A DNA stretch of 64,000 nucleotides, taken from NCBI GenBank assembly GCA_037962975.1, contig CM075673.1, forward strand, positions 118,067,001 to 118,131,000, given 5' to 3'. The position numbers and the translations under genes were made by a program. The stretch comes from Clitoria ternatea. Its lineage: Eukaryota; Streptophyta; Magnoliopsida; Fabales; Fabaceae. A model generated the notes under the pieces. It was not told the DNA's origin. It made no database searches and worked only from the letters and a program-made list of their open reading frames with translations. Shown here in pieces: positions 23,801 to 33,490 of the stretch. Each line of letters opens with the position of its first letter. The stretch's first letter is position 1.

Positions 23801-26275
23801 CTACGGCAATACAACATGAGACTCAACCCACTAAAATGTACATTTGCTGTGCCTGGGGGAAGATTTTTGGGTTTCATGTTAACGCAAAGAGGCATAGAGG
23901 CTAATCCTGACAAGTGTCGTGTGATACAAGAGTTGCAGAGCCCCAAAACATTGAAAGAGGTACAATCCCTCAATGGCAAAATCGCAGCTCTAGCACGATT
24001 CATGCCAAAAATGGCTCATCGCTCTCTCCCCTTGTACAAGATGCTGAAGAAGGATAAAAAATTCAATTGGGGCCCAGAGCAAGAGGCGGCCTTCCAGAGC
24101 TTGAAAAATGTCTTAGCCAGCCCTCCAATCCTGGTAAAACCAAGCCCAGGTGAGCAACTCATCGTTTATTTGTCTGTTTCAGATGAAGCGCTGGCAGTGG
24201 CACTGGTCAAAGAAACAGTCGAAGGCCAACGACCGGTATACTTCACTGGTAAAACATTGCATGGTGCGGAGTGCCGTTATCAGAAGATTGAAAAGGCAGC
24301 ACTTGCAGTTGTTTGGGCCTCACGACGTCTAAGACCATATTTCCATGCACATCCCATCCTGATTCGCACAGACTTGCCACTCCGTACTATATTGTTCAAG
24401 CCAGACTTGGCAGGAAGGATGATCAAATGGGCCATAGAGCTCTCTGAATTCGACATATCCTACGAACCAAGAACTGCTATTAAGGCACAAGTCCTAGCAG
24501 ATTTCGTAGTTGAATTAACAGGCTCTAACCCAGATGCAGATCATTCACACTGGACAGTATACGTCGATGGGTCTTCAAACAGCAAAGGATGTGGGGCAGG
24601 AATCGTTATAGAAAGTGATGACGGGGTACATCTTGAAATTTCATTGCACTTTACCTTCACTACGTCTAACAATCAGGCGGAGTATGAAGCCTGTTTAGCC
24701 GGACTCAGAGCAGCACAAGATATTGGGGCCAAAACTGTCACCCTATGCAGTGATTCTCAACTAGTCATCTCACAAATTCTTGGTGAGTATCAGGCTAAAG
24801 AACCTCTACTGCAACAATATCTGGACTGCGTCAATGAGCTGAAACAGCGCTTCGATGAAGTAACTTTCAAGCATGTACCTCGCGAAGAAAATACGCGAGC
24901 TGATATCCTGTCCAGGTTAGCCAGCACAAAGAAGGCGGGGTGTACAACCACGGTTGTACAGAGTACTTTGGCCGAGCCAAGTATATCCCTTCCCTCTTCA
25001 ATTCATATGATTAAAAGCCGCCCCGTTGATGATAACTCCTGGGTAACACCAATAGTTCGTTATCTTGTTAATGGACAATTACCCACGGATGATCTTGAGC
25101 GAAAGAAGCTAAGGAGGGAGGCACCCTATTATACGCTCCTAGATGGGCAGCTATACCGCCGAGGAATTTCTGTCCCATATTTAATTTGCATAAATGAAAA
25201 CGAGGTGCAAGCTGTTTTGGAAGAAGTCCATGAAGGGCAGTGTGGACATCATCCAGGGGCACGAAGTCTAGTGAGAAAGATCCTCAGGGCGGGGTATTGG
25301 TGGCCCACTATGAAGCAAGACACCGCCTCATATGTTCAAAAATGCGATCAATGTCAACGATTCGCGAATTTTCACCATACTCCAGCTGAGGAAATGTCAT
25401 CATCAATAACGCCCTGGCCTTTCTATCAATGGGGTATGGATATTCTAGGTCCATTCCCAACTGCTCCCGGTGGTATCAAATACTTGATAGTTGGTGTTGA
25501 TTATTTCACCAAATGGATTGAGGCAGAGGCAGTGGTGCACATAACGTCAGCCAGGACTCGAAGATTCGTCTATGAGAATATCATTGCACGTTTCGGAGTC
25601 CCTGAACGCATAGTCACTGATAATGGCACCCAGTTCACAGATCGCAAGTTCACTGAACTCTTAGAAAATCTCAGCATCACGCATATTTTCTCTTCTGTGG
25701 AACACCCTCAAACCAATGGACAAGCAGAGGTCGCCAACAGAGAAATCTTGAAGGGCCTCAAAAAACGCCTTGGTGAGGCAAAGGGAGACTGGGCAAATCA
25801 ATTATGCCACGTTTTATGGGCATATAGAACCACCCCACACTCCACTACGAATGAATCTCCATATCGGCTGACATATGGAGTCGAGGCAGTCATTCCCATT
25901 GAATTAACAGCCCCTTCAGCTCGAGTCCTCTATTTCAATGAGGAGGCCAACCAACAGAACCTCGCACACGAATTGGAGGTTTTGGCGGAGTTAAGAGAGG
26001 AAGCCTTTGTGAGAGATCAAGTTGTCAAAGCAAAGGCCGCCAAACGGTATAACGCACGCATGTGTGAACGCCGTTTCCAAGAGGGAGATTTGGTCCTGAG
26101 AAGGGCCAACATTGGCAACAAATTTGCGCACCAAGGCAAGTTGGCACCAAATTGGGAAGGTCCATACCGAGTCACCGAGGTCTTGGGCAAAGGTACATAC
26201 CGCCTAGAGAACTTGGATGGCACTCCGGTCAGAAATAAATGGAATATTTTGAATTTACGCATATATTACAGTTAG
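20828..26275 (+). CDS. Gag-Pol polyprotein, intact, Tat clade (1815 aa)
   Basis: This is a single frame with no stop or frameshift, starting at the first good ATG 65 nt after the LTR. Gag core lies around residues 150-310 (MFPRTLTGEALSWF at 182). A zinc-knuckle-like CxxH...HxxxxC motif follows at 399. Aspartic protease has VDQGSS with Asp at about 576, the form usual in Tat. Reverse transcriptase has YIDD at 967-970. The first RNase H near 1112 has YLSVS where the first catalytic Asp is expected. A second RNase H has Asp1247 (VDGSS), Glu1285 and Asp1309. Integrase has an HHCC zinc finger (about 1465-1510), then Asp1538, Asp1598 and Glu1634 (D,D35E). The C terminus has no chromodomain. It would form the particle, copy the RNA and integrate the DNA. 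It is probably active or only recently silent. Confidence 0.95.
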   Translation: MERQGPEMQNEDSPPRNPRRLNFDDGAHKKATQADSLDPRDDMIRILREELAELRREKANPAHEKAGPARQPHHESHMQEESSTPHYSRIPTYMEEQRSLPLVNTQHQEGRRAGSNASPSGYKMSIPFSKRLMNVHVPRHLQTMQPISIGKYTGETDPSKHLDAYIYEAMFLGAEEDIMCRMFPRTLTGEALSWFKSLPSGSIDSWEELASAFGSHFVISRDAPRTSHTLAQIKQDDKESLKDFLKRFYKEAAMVPDLTEAIQLHILIEAMQPKSPFALSLAKGPPTTMEEFRRKASKYVGIEMHLEATASRSKPLPTTPSQDKGKDKLLKNDKSNQRDKVWNQPFKQQDRRVFNFAHYAPLNTTCEQILREIGWTTLNVYGIQRPPPIRRGGNPRKYCEFHESIGHTTEECKQLKNTIEVLIREGKLKHYLFKGKSHDEPEKFEKRHRDRSPDPDSTREPKRTAVSEKQKGIVLESAQREPSPEPRSRGKRQVVDMIAGGFAGGGPSNNARKNHHRMILSVQGKNKEYRPFRDGVQTPPITFTDDDFGPTIPEGDDAVVIIAVIANMDVKRILVDQGSSCDVIFYDCFKRMGLTDADLQPYTQDLTAFNGAKQPTKGYLDTRITFDGEPGARTVKSRVLVIDVKSPYNGIIGRPTLNAMEAIVSTPHLLIKFIDKDNQVSSVRGDQEMARYCYNLSLNTVKLETMSKKRKLNEGNSAAASVNLVDLDPRAESSIDPLNPLKPTPEGGSKSIVLGSTPEQITNINDKLEPNMEARLIALLHEYKEIFAWTAADMPGMDPNFCCHRLAVYPETKPVAQKKRRMGPAKQNAACEQTEELLKAGFIRELRYSSWLSNVVMVQKANGKWRMCIDYVDLNKCCPKDPYPLPNIDRLVDDSSGYKYLSFMDAYSGYNQIPMCEDDQEKTAFINDRGVFCYNVMPFGLKNAGATYQRMINKVFEGMHTKLVEVYIDDIIAKTPEGGDHVEDLRLIFQRLRQYNMRLNPLKCTFAVPGGRFLGFMLTQRGIEANPDKCRVIQELQSPKTLKEVQSLNGKIAALARFMPKMAHRSLPLYKMLKKDKKFNWGPEQEAAFQSLKNVLASPPILVKPSPGEQLIVYLSVSDEALAVALVKETVEGQRPVYFTGKTLHGAECRYQKIEKAALAVVWASRRLRPYFHAHPILIRTDLPLRTILFKPDLAGRMIKWAIELSEFDISYEPRTAIKAQVLADFVVELTGSNPDADHSHWTVYVDGSSNSKGCGAGIVIESDDGVHLEISLHFTFTTSNNQAEYEACLAGLRAAQDIGAKTVTLCSDSQLVISQILGEYQAKEPLLQQYLDCVNELKQRFDEVTFKHVPREENTRADILSRLASTKKAGCTTTVVQSTLAEPSISLPSSIHMIKSRPVDDNSWVTPIVRYLVNGQLPTDDLERKKLRREAPYYTLLDGQLYRRGISVPYLICINENEVQAVLEEVHEGQCGHHPGARSLVRKILRAGYWWPTMKQDTASYVQKCDQCQRFANFHHTPAEEMSSSITPWPFYQWGMDILGPFPTAPGGIKYLIVGVDYFTKWIEAEAVVHITSARTRRFVYENIIARFGVPERIVTDNGTQFTDRKFTELLENLSITHIFSSVEHPQTNGQAEVANREILKGLKKRLGEAKGDWANQLCHVLWAYRTTPHSTTNESPYRLTYGVEAVIPIELTAPSARVLYFNEEANQQNLAHELEVLAELREEAFVRDQVVKAKAAKRYNARMCERRFQEGDLVLRRANIGNKFAHQGKLAPNWEGPYRVTEVLGKGTYRLENLDGTPVRNKWNILNLRIYYS

Positions 26276-26569
26276 TTGGGTAATACGGTATGATCTTTTC
26301 TTCCTAACTCAAGGATCCTCCTCTGTATGCTTTCCTTGAAAAGGTTTCGAAAAGATATCTCCCAACTCAATCTTTTATGTAATTCCATTCTCAATGAAAT
26401 GCCTTCCTGCATTTAATCTTCACTCTAACTCTGAATTGATTATCCATGGCAGAATTTATTCCCATGCAGATAAAACGACTCTAAAATTGAAGCACAAACG
26501 CATAACTCTTTATTCCATAAAGATCAACCAACATGCAACGCCGCTTCACAAACGGAGTCAACAAAAACT

Positions 26570-26940
26570 CCTTGGGGGATTGGTGTCTCAGCTATATGCT
26601 GCACCATACCGACCCTAAGGTACAGAAAACTCCTTGGGGGGAAAGGATTGGTGTCTCAGCTATATGCTGCACCATACCGACCCTAAGGTACAGAAAACTC
26701 CTTGGGGGGAAAGGATTGGTGTCTCAGCTATATGCTGCACCATACCGACTCCAAGGTCCCGCAGGCCGCCTATGGAAAGAACTAGTGTCACAGCTATATG
26801 CTGCACTAATTCGCCCCCAAGGTCCTGCAGACTTCTTGTGGGAAGAGCTGGTGTCTCAGCTATATGCTGCACCACGCTAACCCCAACCAATTTCTTGCAG
26901 GATAAATTGGTGTCGCAGCTATATGCTGCACCATAGCAAT
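26570..26940 (+). repeat. About six tandem repeats of 67-70 bp after pol
   Basis: The core TCAGCTATATGCTGCACCA recurs at about 26588, 26656, 26725, 26790, 26856 and 26914. It is joined by variable linkers containing 'ctccttggggg'. The first three units are nearly identical and the later ones degenerate. The core holds the palindrome-like 'agctatatgct'. The array begins about 300 bp after the pol stop codon and is probably 3' UTR. Confidence 0.85.
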
Positions 26941-27117
26941 CCTCACTTCGATGATTTTCATTCAATTAGGAGTTGCACTCCAATCAAAATGCAAAAGGAT
27001 GAACATTCCATCCAAAACTTGACTCTGCCTAACTCCCAATGTTTACGGAGTACATGAGAAACAAACTCAAGCACTACCCAACAAGTTCAAGTAAGTTCAA
27101 TACTTGTAAAATTGTGC

Positions 27118-27950
27118 TTCATTGAAATTCCTAAGAGGCTACTCCGCCTCCTTACGGAATACAACTTCATTGAAATTCCTAAGAGGCTACTCCGCCTCCT
27201 TACGGAATACAACTTCATTGAAATTCCTAAGAGGCTACTCCGCCTTCTTACGGAATCCAATTCCTTTTAAATTCCTAAGAGGCGACTCCGCCTTCTTACG
27301 GAATCTAACTTCATTGAAATTCCTAAGAGGCTACTCCGCCTCCTTACGGAATACAACTTCATTGAAATTCCTAAGAGGCTACTCCGCCTCCTTACGGAAT
27401 ACAACTTCATTGAAATTCCTAAGAGGCTACTCCGCCTCCTTACGGAATACAACTTCATTGAAATTCCTAAGAGGCTACTCCGCCTCCTTACGGAATACAA
27501 CTTCATTGAAATTCCTAAGAGGCTACTCCGCCTCCTTACGGAATACAACTTCATTGAAATTCCTAAGAGGCTACTCCGCCTCCTTACGGAATACAACCTC
27601 ATTGAAATTCCTAAGAAGCCACTCCGCCTTCTTACGGAATCCAATTCCTTTTAAATTCCTAAGAGGCGACTCCGCCTTCTTACGGAATCTAACCTCATTG
27701 AAATTCCTAAGAAGCCACTCCGCCTTCTTACGGAATCCAATTCCTTTTAAATTCCTAAGAGGCGACTCCGCCTTCTTACGGAATCTAACCTCATTGAAAT
27801 TCCTAAGAAGCCACTCCGCCTTCTTACGGAATCCAATTCCTTTTAAATTCCTAAGAGGCTACTACGCCTCACTATTAAAATCATTTCAATGAAATTCCCA
27901 CGAGGTTACTACGCCTCACTATTGAAATTACTTCAGTTAAATTCTCAAAA
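27118..27950 (+). repeat. 48-bp tandem repeat array, about 17 units
   Basis: The unit runs from CTTCATTGAAATTCCTAAGA through GGCTACTCCGCC to a CTTACGGAATAC tail, 48 bp in all. Since 48 is a multiple of three and the unit lacks stops in some frames, the array is open as 16-residue repeats on both strands (27122-27892 plus, 27267-27644 minus). These are most likely by-products, not proteins. Two unit subtypes (with GGCTACTCCGCC or with AAGCCACTCCGCC / GGCGACTCCGCC) are arranged in blocks, so the array grew by unequal exchange. The same unit occurs, on the opposite strand, in the gag-only element at 42240-42790. Confidence 0.92.
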
Positions 27951-28096
27951 AGGCCATTCCGCCTCGTTATACTTAGTCATATTTCATTAAGTCCTCAGAT
28001 AAATATTCCGCCTTCTCAATATCATTATACAAGGCATAAATACGACGGACTTAAACACTACATCTATGAACAAGTATACATTTGCAGGAAATATAC

Positions 28097-28102
28097 TTTA
28101 TT
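28097..28102 (-). terminator. Polyadenylation signal of the antisense gene
   Basis: AATAAA on the minus strand, 105 nt after the stop codon of the antisense reading frame, preceded by AT-rich sequence. It is well placed to end the antisense transcript before it reaches the 48-bp array. Confidence 0.55.
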
Positions 28103-28206
28103 AATATTGTCAAGGATTGATAAAAGTCCAGAGCCTATCCTGGAACAAGGCAATATTAACAAAATTCAAAAAATAAAAGTTGGCGAAAGGTCTCAGGAGC
28201 TGGTCT

Positions 28207-30886
28207 TTAAGGGTTGGACGGCGTCCCTTCTTGTTGGACAGAGGTGGCCTGACCTTCACCAGGTTTGCTTAAACTTTGAGAGGGAGGCAAGTCCGCCAGA
28301 ACATATTCGTCATTGGGCGCAGGAGCATGACCCCCTTGAACAGGCACCATCAATTCTCCATTGATGAATTCATAATAAGGATGAATGCCTGTGGTGGTTA
28401 GAGCAACACCTGGATTGCGGTAACGGAGTTGACGAACAGCCATGCTGAAAGCATCATCAATCGCTGCCTCAGCCGCATCCAGCGTGGATTGTAAATCCTT
28501 GTCAAGCTTTTCATTGACGGCCTCAGAGGTAGCTTTTTCAGCTTGCAACACTTCAACCTGTTTTTCAAGGTTAGTGTACGCAGTAGCTGCTTGGTCTAAC
28601 TCCGCCACCCAGGTATCTTCAGCAGTGGCCTTATCAAGTTCAAGAAAAATCAACCTCTGCTGGAGCTCACTTGCATCCTCGCCCAACTTTTGCTTCTGTT
28701 GAATTAAGTCTGAGATCTGTTGTTTTAGCAGATTATTGTCAGCCCTCACCTGGGTCAGGCCATTCACCTCCTCACCCAGTTTTTTGTTTTGCTCTTTTAA
28801 GCCGGAGACCTGCTTCTCCAGCAAAGCGTTATCAGCTCTCACCCGAGCCAGCTCCTCCTCCAGCTTCTTGGTGTTAGCATCGGCGGTGTCAAGATGTTTA
28901 TCCTTCGCCTTGATCACCTCCGACAGCTGCTCATTGTCATGTTCCAAGCTACGAATCTTTTCCACAGACTCGTGATAAGACGCCTGGAACATGTTGGCCT
29001 CGGCAGCAACGTCAGCTATCCGAGGGACAGAGGCCAGGAAACCATCTATCTCTGCAAGGTGCCACCTCGCAGCTGCTGCTCCCTCCGGAATCTCGTCAAA
29101 GTCGATGTCGGGGCGGAGGATGTATTCTGGATCACGCCTCTCTGCTTGGCGGGATCCTATATTCGTGAAGTACAGAAAGGGATTCAAGCGAGACCCCGCC
29201 TCAGGCAAAGAGACCAACCGCCTGGATGATTCCCCTGGCACATCAATCGGGAAAACTGCTGTACCTCGAGTGGTCAAACTCAGGGCGGGATCCTCAGACG
29301 GGCGGACTGGGGAAATTTGAATTCTCTCTGTCTCGTCCCCCATACCTTGGTCAGAAGTAGCTTGGAATCCCTCCGCTTGCTCCCCCCCGACATCTTCTTC
29401 GAGAATGCCTTCAGCTCCGCCCGTAGCAGCAGAAGTACCCACAACAGGTACTTCCGGAGTCTCCTCCAAATCAATGGCGGCATCAATTGACGTCCCCGCC
29501 TCAGCCCTCTTCTTGCCCTTAGTCCTCCTTCTTTGCAAAGGCTGGAGGTCTATTTCCTCTTCTTCTTCAGCAGCTTCTGGTTCTTGGCGTTTTTTAGAAC
29601 GCCTTTCAACAGCAGCTGCTGAAGATCCTGCACCACCTTCAAAATTTGCTATGTTGGTGGAGACAGGGAAGGGAAGGGTCTTTGTGAGAGCAGCAGTCAA
29701 ACTCCTCCTGGGCTGCACATTATTCTCCGCGTTCCTTTCCCTGCGGCTCATTTGCATCTGCTTAATACGGTCCATCCCAGGGAACTCCGCGATTTCTCCT
29801 GCAAAATAACAAAATGAGGATTCAGTTAGAAAATGCAAGATAGAGGAAATACTCAATCACATTGCAATTGTTCATAATATTACTCAAGTATCCTTGAGCA
29901 TCCCGCCCAAGCAGCCTTCGACAAAGAATCAGCTTGTGGACAGAGTTGTACTCTTTCAACATCCGGAGTACTTCCACAGACACCGCCGATAGAGCACCCT
30001 CCTCAACTTCATATGCTTGTTTGGTTAAGAGAAAGTGCTCATGCGTCCATGCCACTGGGAATTTATCAACACCCTCCTTATTCCGCCAAAAAACAGGTTT
30101 GTCCTTCCTGACGGATATCTTCACGAAACTCATCCTGAAGTGAAGTCCGCCTTCCTTGGCGGAGTCAGCAAACGCCTTAAAGTTTAGAATCTTTGGCTCC
30201 GCCCGGAGAGTCACAAAACCCATGCCGCCGGTTTTCATATTTACTCTCCTCATAATGCGGCAGAAGGAGAAAAACAACGCCACTGTAGGCGTAAACCCCA
30301 AATGTTCAGCCATTACCTCAAAGCTGCGCACTATTCCCCATCCATTCGGATGCAGCTGGGAGGGGGCACAATCCAAGAACCTGAGCACACCCATCTGGAA
30401 TTTATTCAATGGGAAGCGCACCCCTAACTGGGTGAACAGAATATCGTACATATATATGGTACGATTATCCTGAGGACGATGGCAGACCCGTTCATACGTC
30501 TTGGGTGAACGGACGATGAACCTATCCTCATACTTCTCGTCCTTCCAAACAGGAACAGACAACTCCACTACCCCTCCGCTTGTCGTCGCATGTCGAGAGG
30601 AAGCATCCTTGACATCTTCCTCAACCCAACAGTAAGGGTCATTTTCGAGTGTTTTCTCCCAATCCAACCCATGCAATACAACATTTCTGCACTCTGCCAT
30701 AGTCAGCACTTGTGTATGGGAAACACCTCCTGACACAAATGAATGTACAGCATTACTAAAGTACTCCACGCTGCTATAAAACGTCGAGTCCCTCCCAGTA
30801 TAAAAAGCATCATCTCCACTCTCAATGTCAGAGAACATGGGACGAACAGAAACCCTAGAACGTGACCCTGCCCTCTTTCCTCTCAT
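28207..30886 (-). CDS. Antisense gene of the Tat element: two exons, 864 aa, coiled coil
   Basis: It lies between pol and the 3' LTR, on the opposite strand. Exon 1 is 30886-29884 and exon 2 is 29798-28207. An 85-bp intron (donor GTAATA at 29883, acceptor TTTTGCAG ending at 29799) joins them in frame, giving 2595 coding bases. Exon 1 contains YMYDILFTQL, FPLNKFQMGVL and QLHPNGWG (about 30470-30345). This pattern is typical of the plant 'putative gypsy type transposon' family, formerly mislabelled a transposase. Exon 2 has an acidic and serine-rich linker, then a long heptad coiled coil (about 28990-28440). The frame is open up to 31072, but a TATA box at 31098-31105 would start RNA near 31070, so ATG 30886 is the likelier start. 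Its function is unknown; extra antisense ORFs are known in Tat elements such as maize Grande. Confidence 0.85.
29799..29883 (-). other. Intron of the antisense gene
   Basis: This 85-bp intron has GTAATA at the 5' end, a T-rich tract and TTGTTATTTTGCAG at the 3' end. Removing it joins a 1-base overhang from exon 1 to a frame entering at codon position two, so the two long ORFs become one. Without splicing, exon 1 runs to a stop at 29822. The borders are inferred from sequence only. Confidence 0.75.
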
Positions 30887-31097
30887 CTTCCTTTTTACAA
30901 ACACACAATAAGGGGAAACAAAGCTAACCCAAAGGAAATGAAGAAGCAAAGAAGAAGAAGAAGCAAGTACCTTAAGCTTCTGAAAGATAGAAGAACTCCA
31001 AACACCAGTGAACTTGCAAAAGAATAGCAAAAACACTTTCAGCAAACAAATACGAACAGAGAGATGAAGCAAAACATTCCCCTTCTGAGAGTTTACC

Positions 31098-31105
31098 TAT
31101 TTATA
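31098..31105 (-). promoter_or_regulatory. TATA box of the antisense gene
   Basis: CTATAAATAG on the minus strand (31097-31106) lies about 210 nt before the likely start codon at 30886. A transcription start about 30 nt downstream would give a T-rich 5' leader. The region further upstream (31140-31260) has repeated 'ccgttrgat'-like motifs. Confidence 0.6.
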
Positions 31106-31601
31106 GGCATGGCTTGGGGGGAAAATAAGCGAATCCTCAGAAATTTCGAAGATGTGTTTGCAGCCGTTAGATGAATCTCGTCGACGGTTCTAAAATTGAA
31201 ACATGCGATTACAACCGTTGGATTTACCCCACTGACGGTTCCTTTTTTACTGAAACCAATAGATATATCTAAGGGCAGATATTTCATGGGCCACGTTTTC
31301 AAAATCCAAAGCCCACGGTAATAACCTCGAAAACGGTTCTCAATTGCCATCACGCGCATTTATATCCCATCATTAGAATGGCAACCGTTACGAGGGCATA
31401 CGCGGCAATAGGAGACTGAAGAACAAAAAACGTGGTTTCGAGGCGCATTAATGACAGGCGTGACAAGTGATGACAGCTAATAAATGCACGAAAGCACTTG
31501 TCCACAAAACCCGGACTAGCAAATATCGCCTAAACCCATGCCTACAAAAGCTAAACTTAAGTGTTGTAGCTTATTAAAGTGACTCCGCCAGTCACTATAA
31601 C

Positions 31602-31616
31602 AAGCTAGGGGGCATA
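31602..31616 (+). promoter_or_regulatory. Polypurine tract region of the Tat element
   Basis: AAGCTAGGGGGCATA lies immediately before the 3' LTR. The gag-only element has AAGCTAGGGGACATA at the same place (minus strand, 40362-40376), one base different. That conservation between otherwise diverged sequence supports its role in plus-strand priming. Confidence 0.7.
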
Positions 31617-32511
31617 TGATCCGGTCCTAACACCGGCCCCCAAGAGCATGGCTTCAATGCCTTGCCAGATCAGCATTTGGAATAAAGAGAAGTACTCTTC
31701 AAATACACTACAAATACTATACGGAGTGCATACCGCCAGGGCAAGTAACACCGCCAAGGTTCATGACTCCGCCCAGGCACGTTACCCCGCCAAGGAATGT
31801 AACTCCGTCCAGGCATGTTACTCCGTCAAGGAATGTAACCTCGCCAAAGTTGTTACTCCGCCAAGCCATAGGCTCAACTCAGGCGGAATACTGAATTTCC
31901 CACACTGCGTAGCGAGCCCATACTCACAACCCCGGCACGAGATTGACTCTGTCTTGAGAGGTTAATAATGGGAATCACGCTGTCACGCATAAAGGGAAAT
32001 AACAATAAAATATTAAAGCACTAACGCTTTCCAGACAAGTTGTGATACCTACTACAATAATGGTGCTAGTAAACGGCGCAAGGACCCACTACCTTTTCAG
32101 CATTATGCCTGGAGACAAGGAGCGGGTCCTACCAATAATGCAGCACCCGTGACAGGTATATAAACCTCTCTTGAAAAGGTATAAAGGGGCAGATTCCCAT
32201 TCTCTGAACCTTACACTCTATTACTTGCATAATCTTCTCTGATTATCTTTCTAAGTCTCTAAGTATTCTGAGATACTGACTTGAGCGTCGGAGAACGATT
32301 GCAGGTACCACCCCCAATTGGGTCAAGGCAAATCAGATCCCGTCAGGCGGACTGTGACACCGCCTCGCAGTACATTACACTCCGCCTCAACATACGAAGA
32401 CTCTTTGTATTTACATTTATACATATATTGCTTTGTATCAAAACACACTTATATGTATATTTTGAGTTGTTCTATAAGCACACTTCTACACCCCCTGTAA
32501 AGAACAGTTCA
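31617..32511 (+). repeat. 3' LTR of the full-length Tat element
   Basis: 895 bp, starting TGATCCGGTCCTAACACCGG and ending AAGAACAGTTCA, followed by the ATATC target duplication. It is identical in length to the 5' LTR and differs at two positions. Confidence 0.97.
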
Positions 32512-33312
32512 ATATCATTCATAAATATTACCACTCATTCACTTAGTGGATTTTCATTTCATTTGTCATTGCCATGGTTTCACAACTAGTATGGTAATAT
32601 AACAATTTATTAATACAATTCAAACCACACATACAAGATCACACTTGTATCATTCATAATGGAATTCAACAATTATCAATAATAATAACCATCCTTTTAT
32701 TCGAGGAAATGATCAACAACATCATCCATCATTATTCATTATCGATATCATCTCCGATTCATCGATTGAAAACAAATAGATTGTCATACAATCATCCCCT
32801 CATCAATATCATCATATCATGTCATTAGTGGTGAATATCCATGTTTTCATAACATGCCACAATCAATATCAACACCACTAAGACACACCATCATCACCTA
32901 CCCCTAATAAAATCTCTCATTTTTACCTAATAAAGGGGTTTTGAGCAATAATAAGCTCATGTTAACTTTCAATACTAAGACATTAGAAAATCTCACTTTT
33001 AGTCTTAATAATAATGGGACATGTCATAAATATCACCTATTAGTCCCAATTTGGCCACCATAAAAAGTTGGGTTCAAAACCCTCTTAAACTTGAATTTTT
33101 CAACGCAATAGGTTTGGTATTTTTCGCCTAATGAGAGTTAAAAAAACTCCAATTAAAGTGAGACTAATTCCCACACCTCCGTAACACAATTATCTACAAC
33201 TTTCATGAAGAAGTCATAGGCTAAAAACGTCATTAAGGTGCCCAAACGGGCCAAAAATAGCAAAGAAAACAGACTAGTTGGAAAAACAGCACAACAGTGG
33301 CCATAACAGGGC

Positions 33313-33490
33313 TCTGAATCGATTCAGACTCGTGTGAATCGATTCAAGCGTCCTAAAATCTCAAAATTTGACAAACAAAGGGCCTTCAATCGATTCAAAC
33401 TCGTATGAATCGATTCAAACGGCCCTGGAGCCCAAAACAGTGAAAACAGCACCTCTTGAATCGATTCAAAGAGTCTTGAATCGATTCAAG
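33313..33490. repeat. Cluster of GAATCGATTC palindromes in LTR copy C
   Basis: Six copies of TGAATCGATTCA or a close variant (one reads CAATCGATTC) occur in about 180 bp, as three pairs spaced roughly 10-13 bp apart within each pair. The palindrome contains ATCGAT. No function is known to me; it is inside non-coding LTR. Confidence 0.85.

Larger units (their letters stand above)
19869..32511 (+). mobile_element. Full-length Tat-clade Ty3/gypsy retrotransposon (ATATC TSD)
   Basis: Two 895-bp LTRs (19869-20763 and 31617-32511) differ at only two positions, both transitions. ATATC is duplicated at 19864-19868 and 32512-32516. Order inside: primer-binding site, one Gag-Pol ORF with protease, reverse transcriptase, two RNase H domains and integrase, two arrays of tandem repeats, an antisense gene, and a purine tract. 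A second RNase H after the first is diagnostic of the Tat clade. Nothing needed for transposition is visibly broken. Inserted into LTR copy C very recently. Confidence 0.96.

Noticed and set aside
26570..26940. A possible hairpin RNA gene from the AGCTATATGCT core
   Set aside because: The near-palindrome is only about 11 bp per unit and sits in a tandem array in a retroelement 3' region; no longer stem is seen.
27122..27892. 256-codon ORF of 16-residue repeats, and the 125-codon ORF on the other strand
   Set aside because: Both arise because the 48-bp tandem unit is a multiple of three and lacks stops in those frames. Frames open on both strands point to a non-coding array, not a repeat protein.
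28442..29809. Several plus-strand ORFs of 68-134 codons opposite the antisense gene
   Set aside because: They are reverse-strand shadows of the Ser/Ala-rich coiled-coil coding sequence, with low-complexity translations and no domain.
31072..31073. ATG at 31072 as the start of the antisense protein
   Set aside because: It lies only about 26 nt after the TATA box, where RNA would barely have begun. The 62 residues it would add are hydrophobic, low-complexity translation of a T-rich leader. ATG 30886 is preferred.
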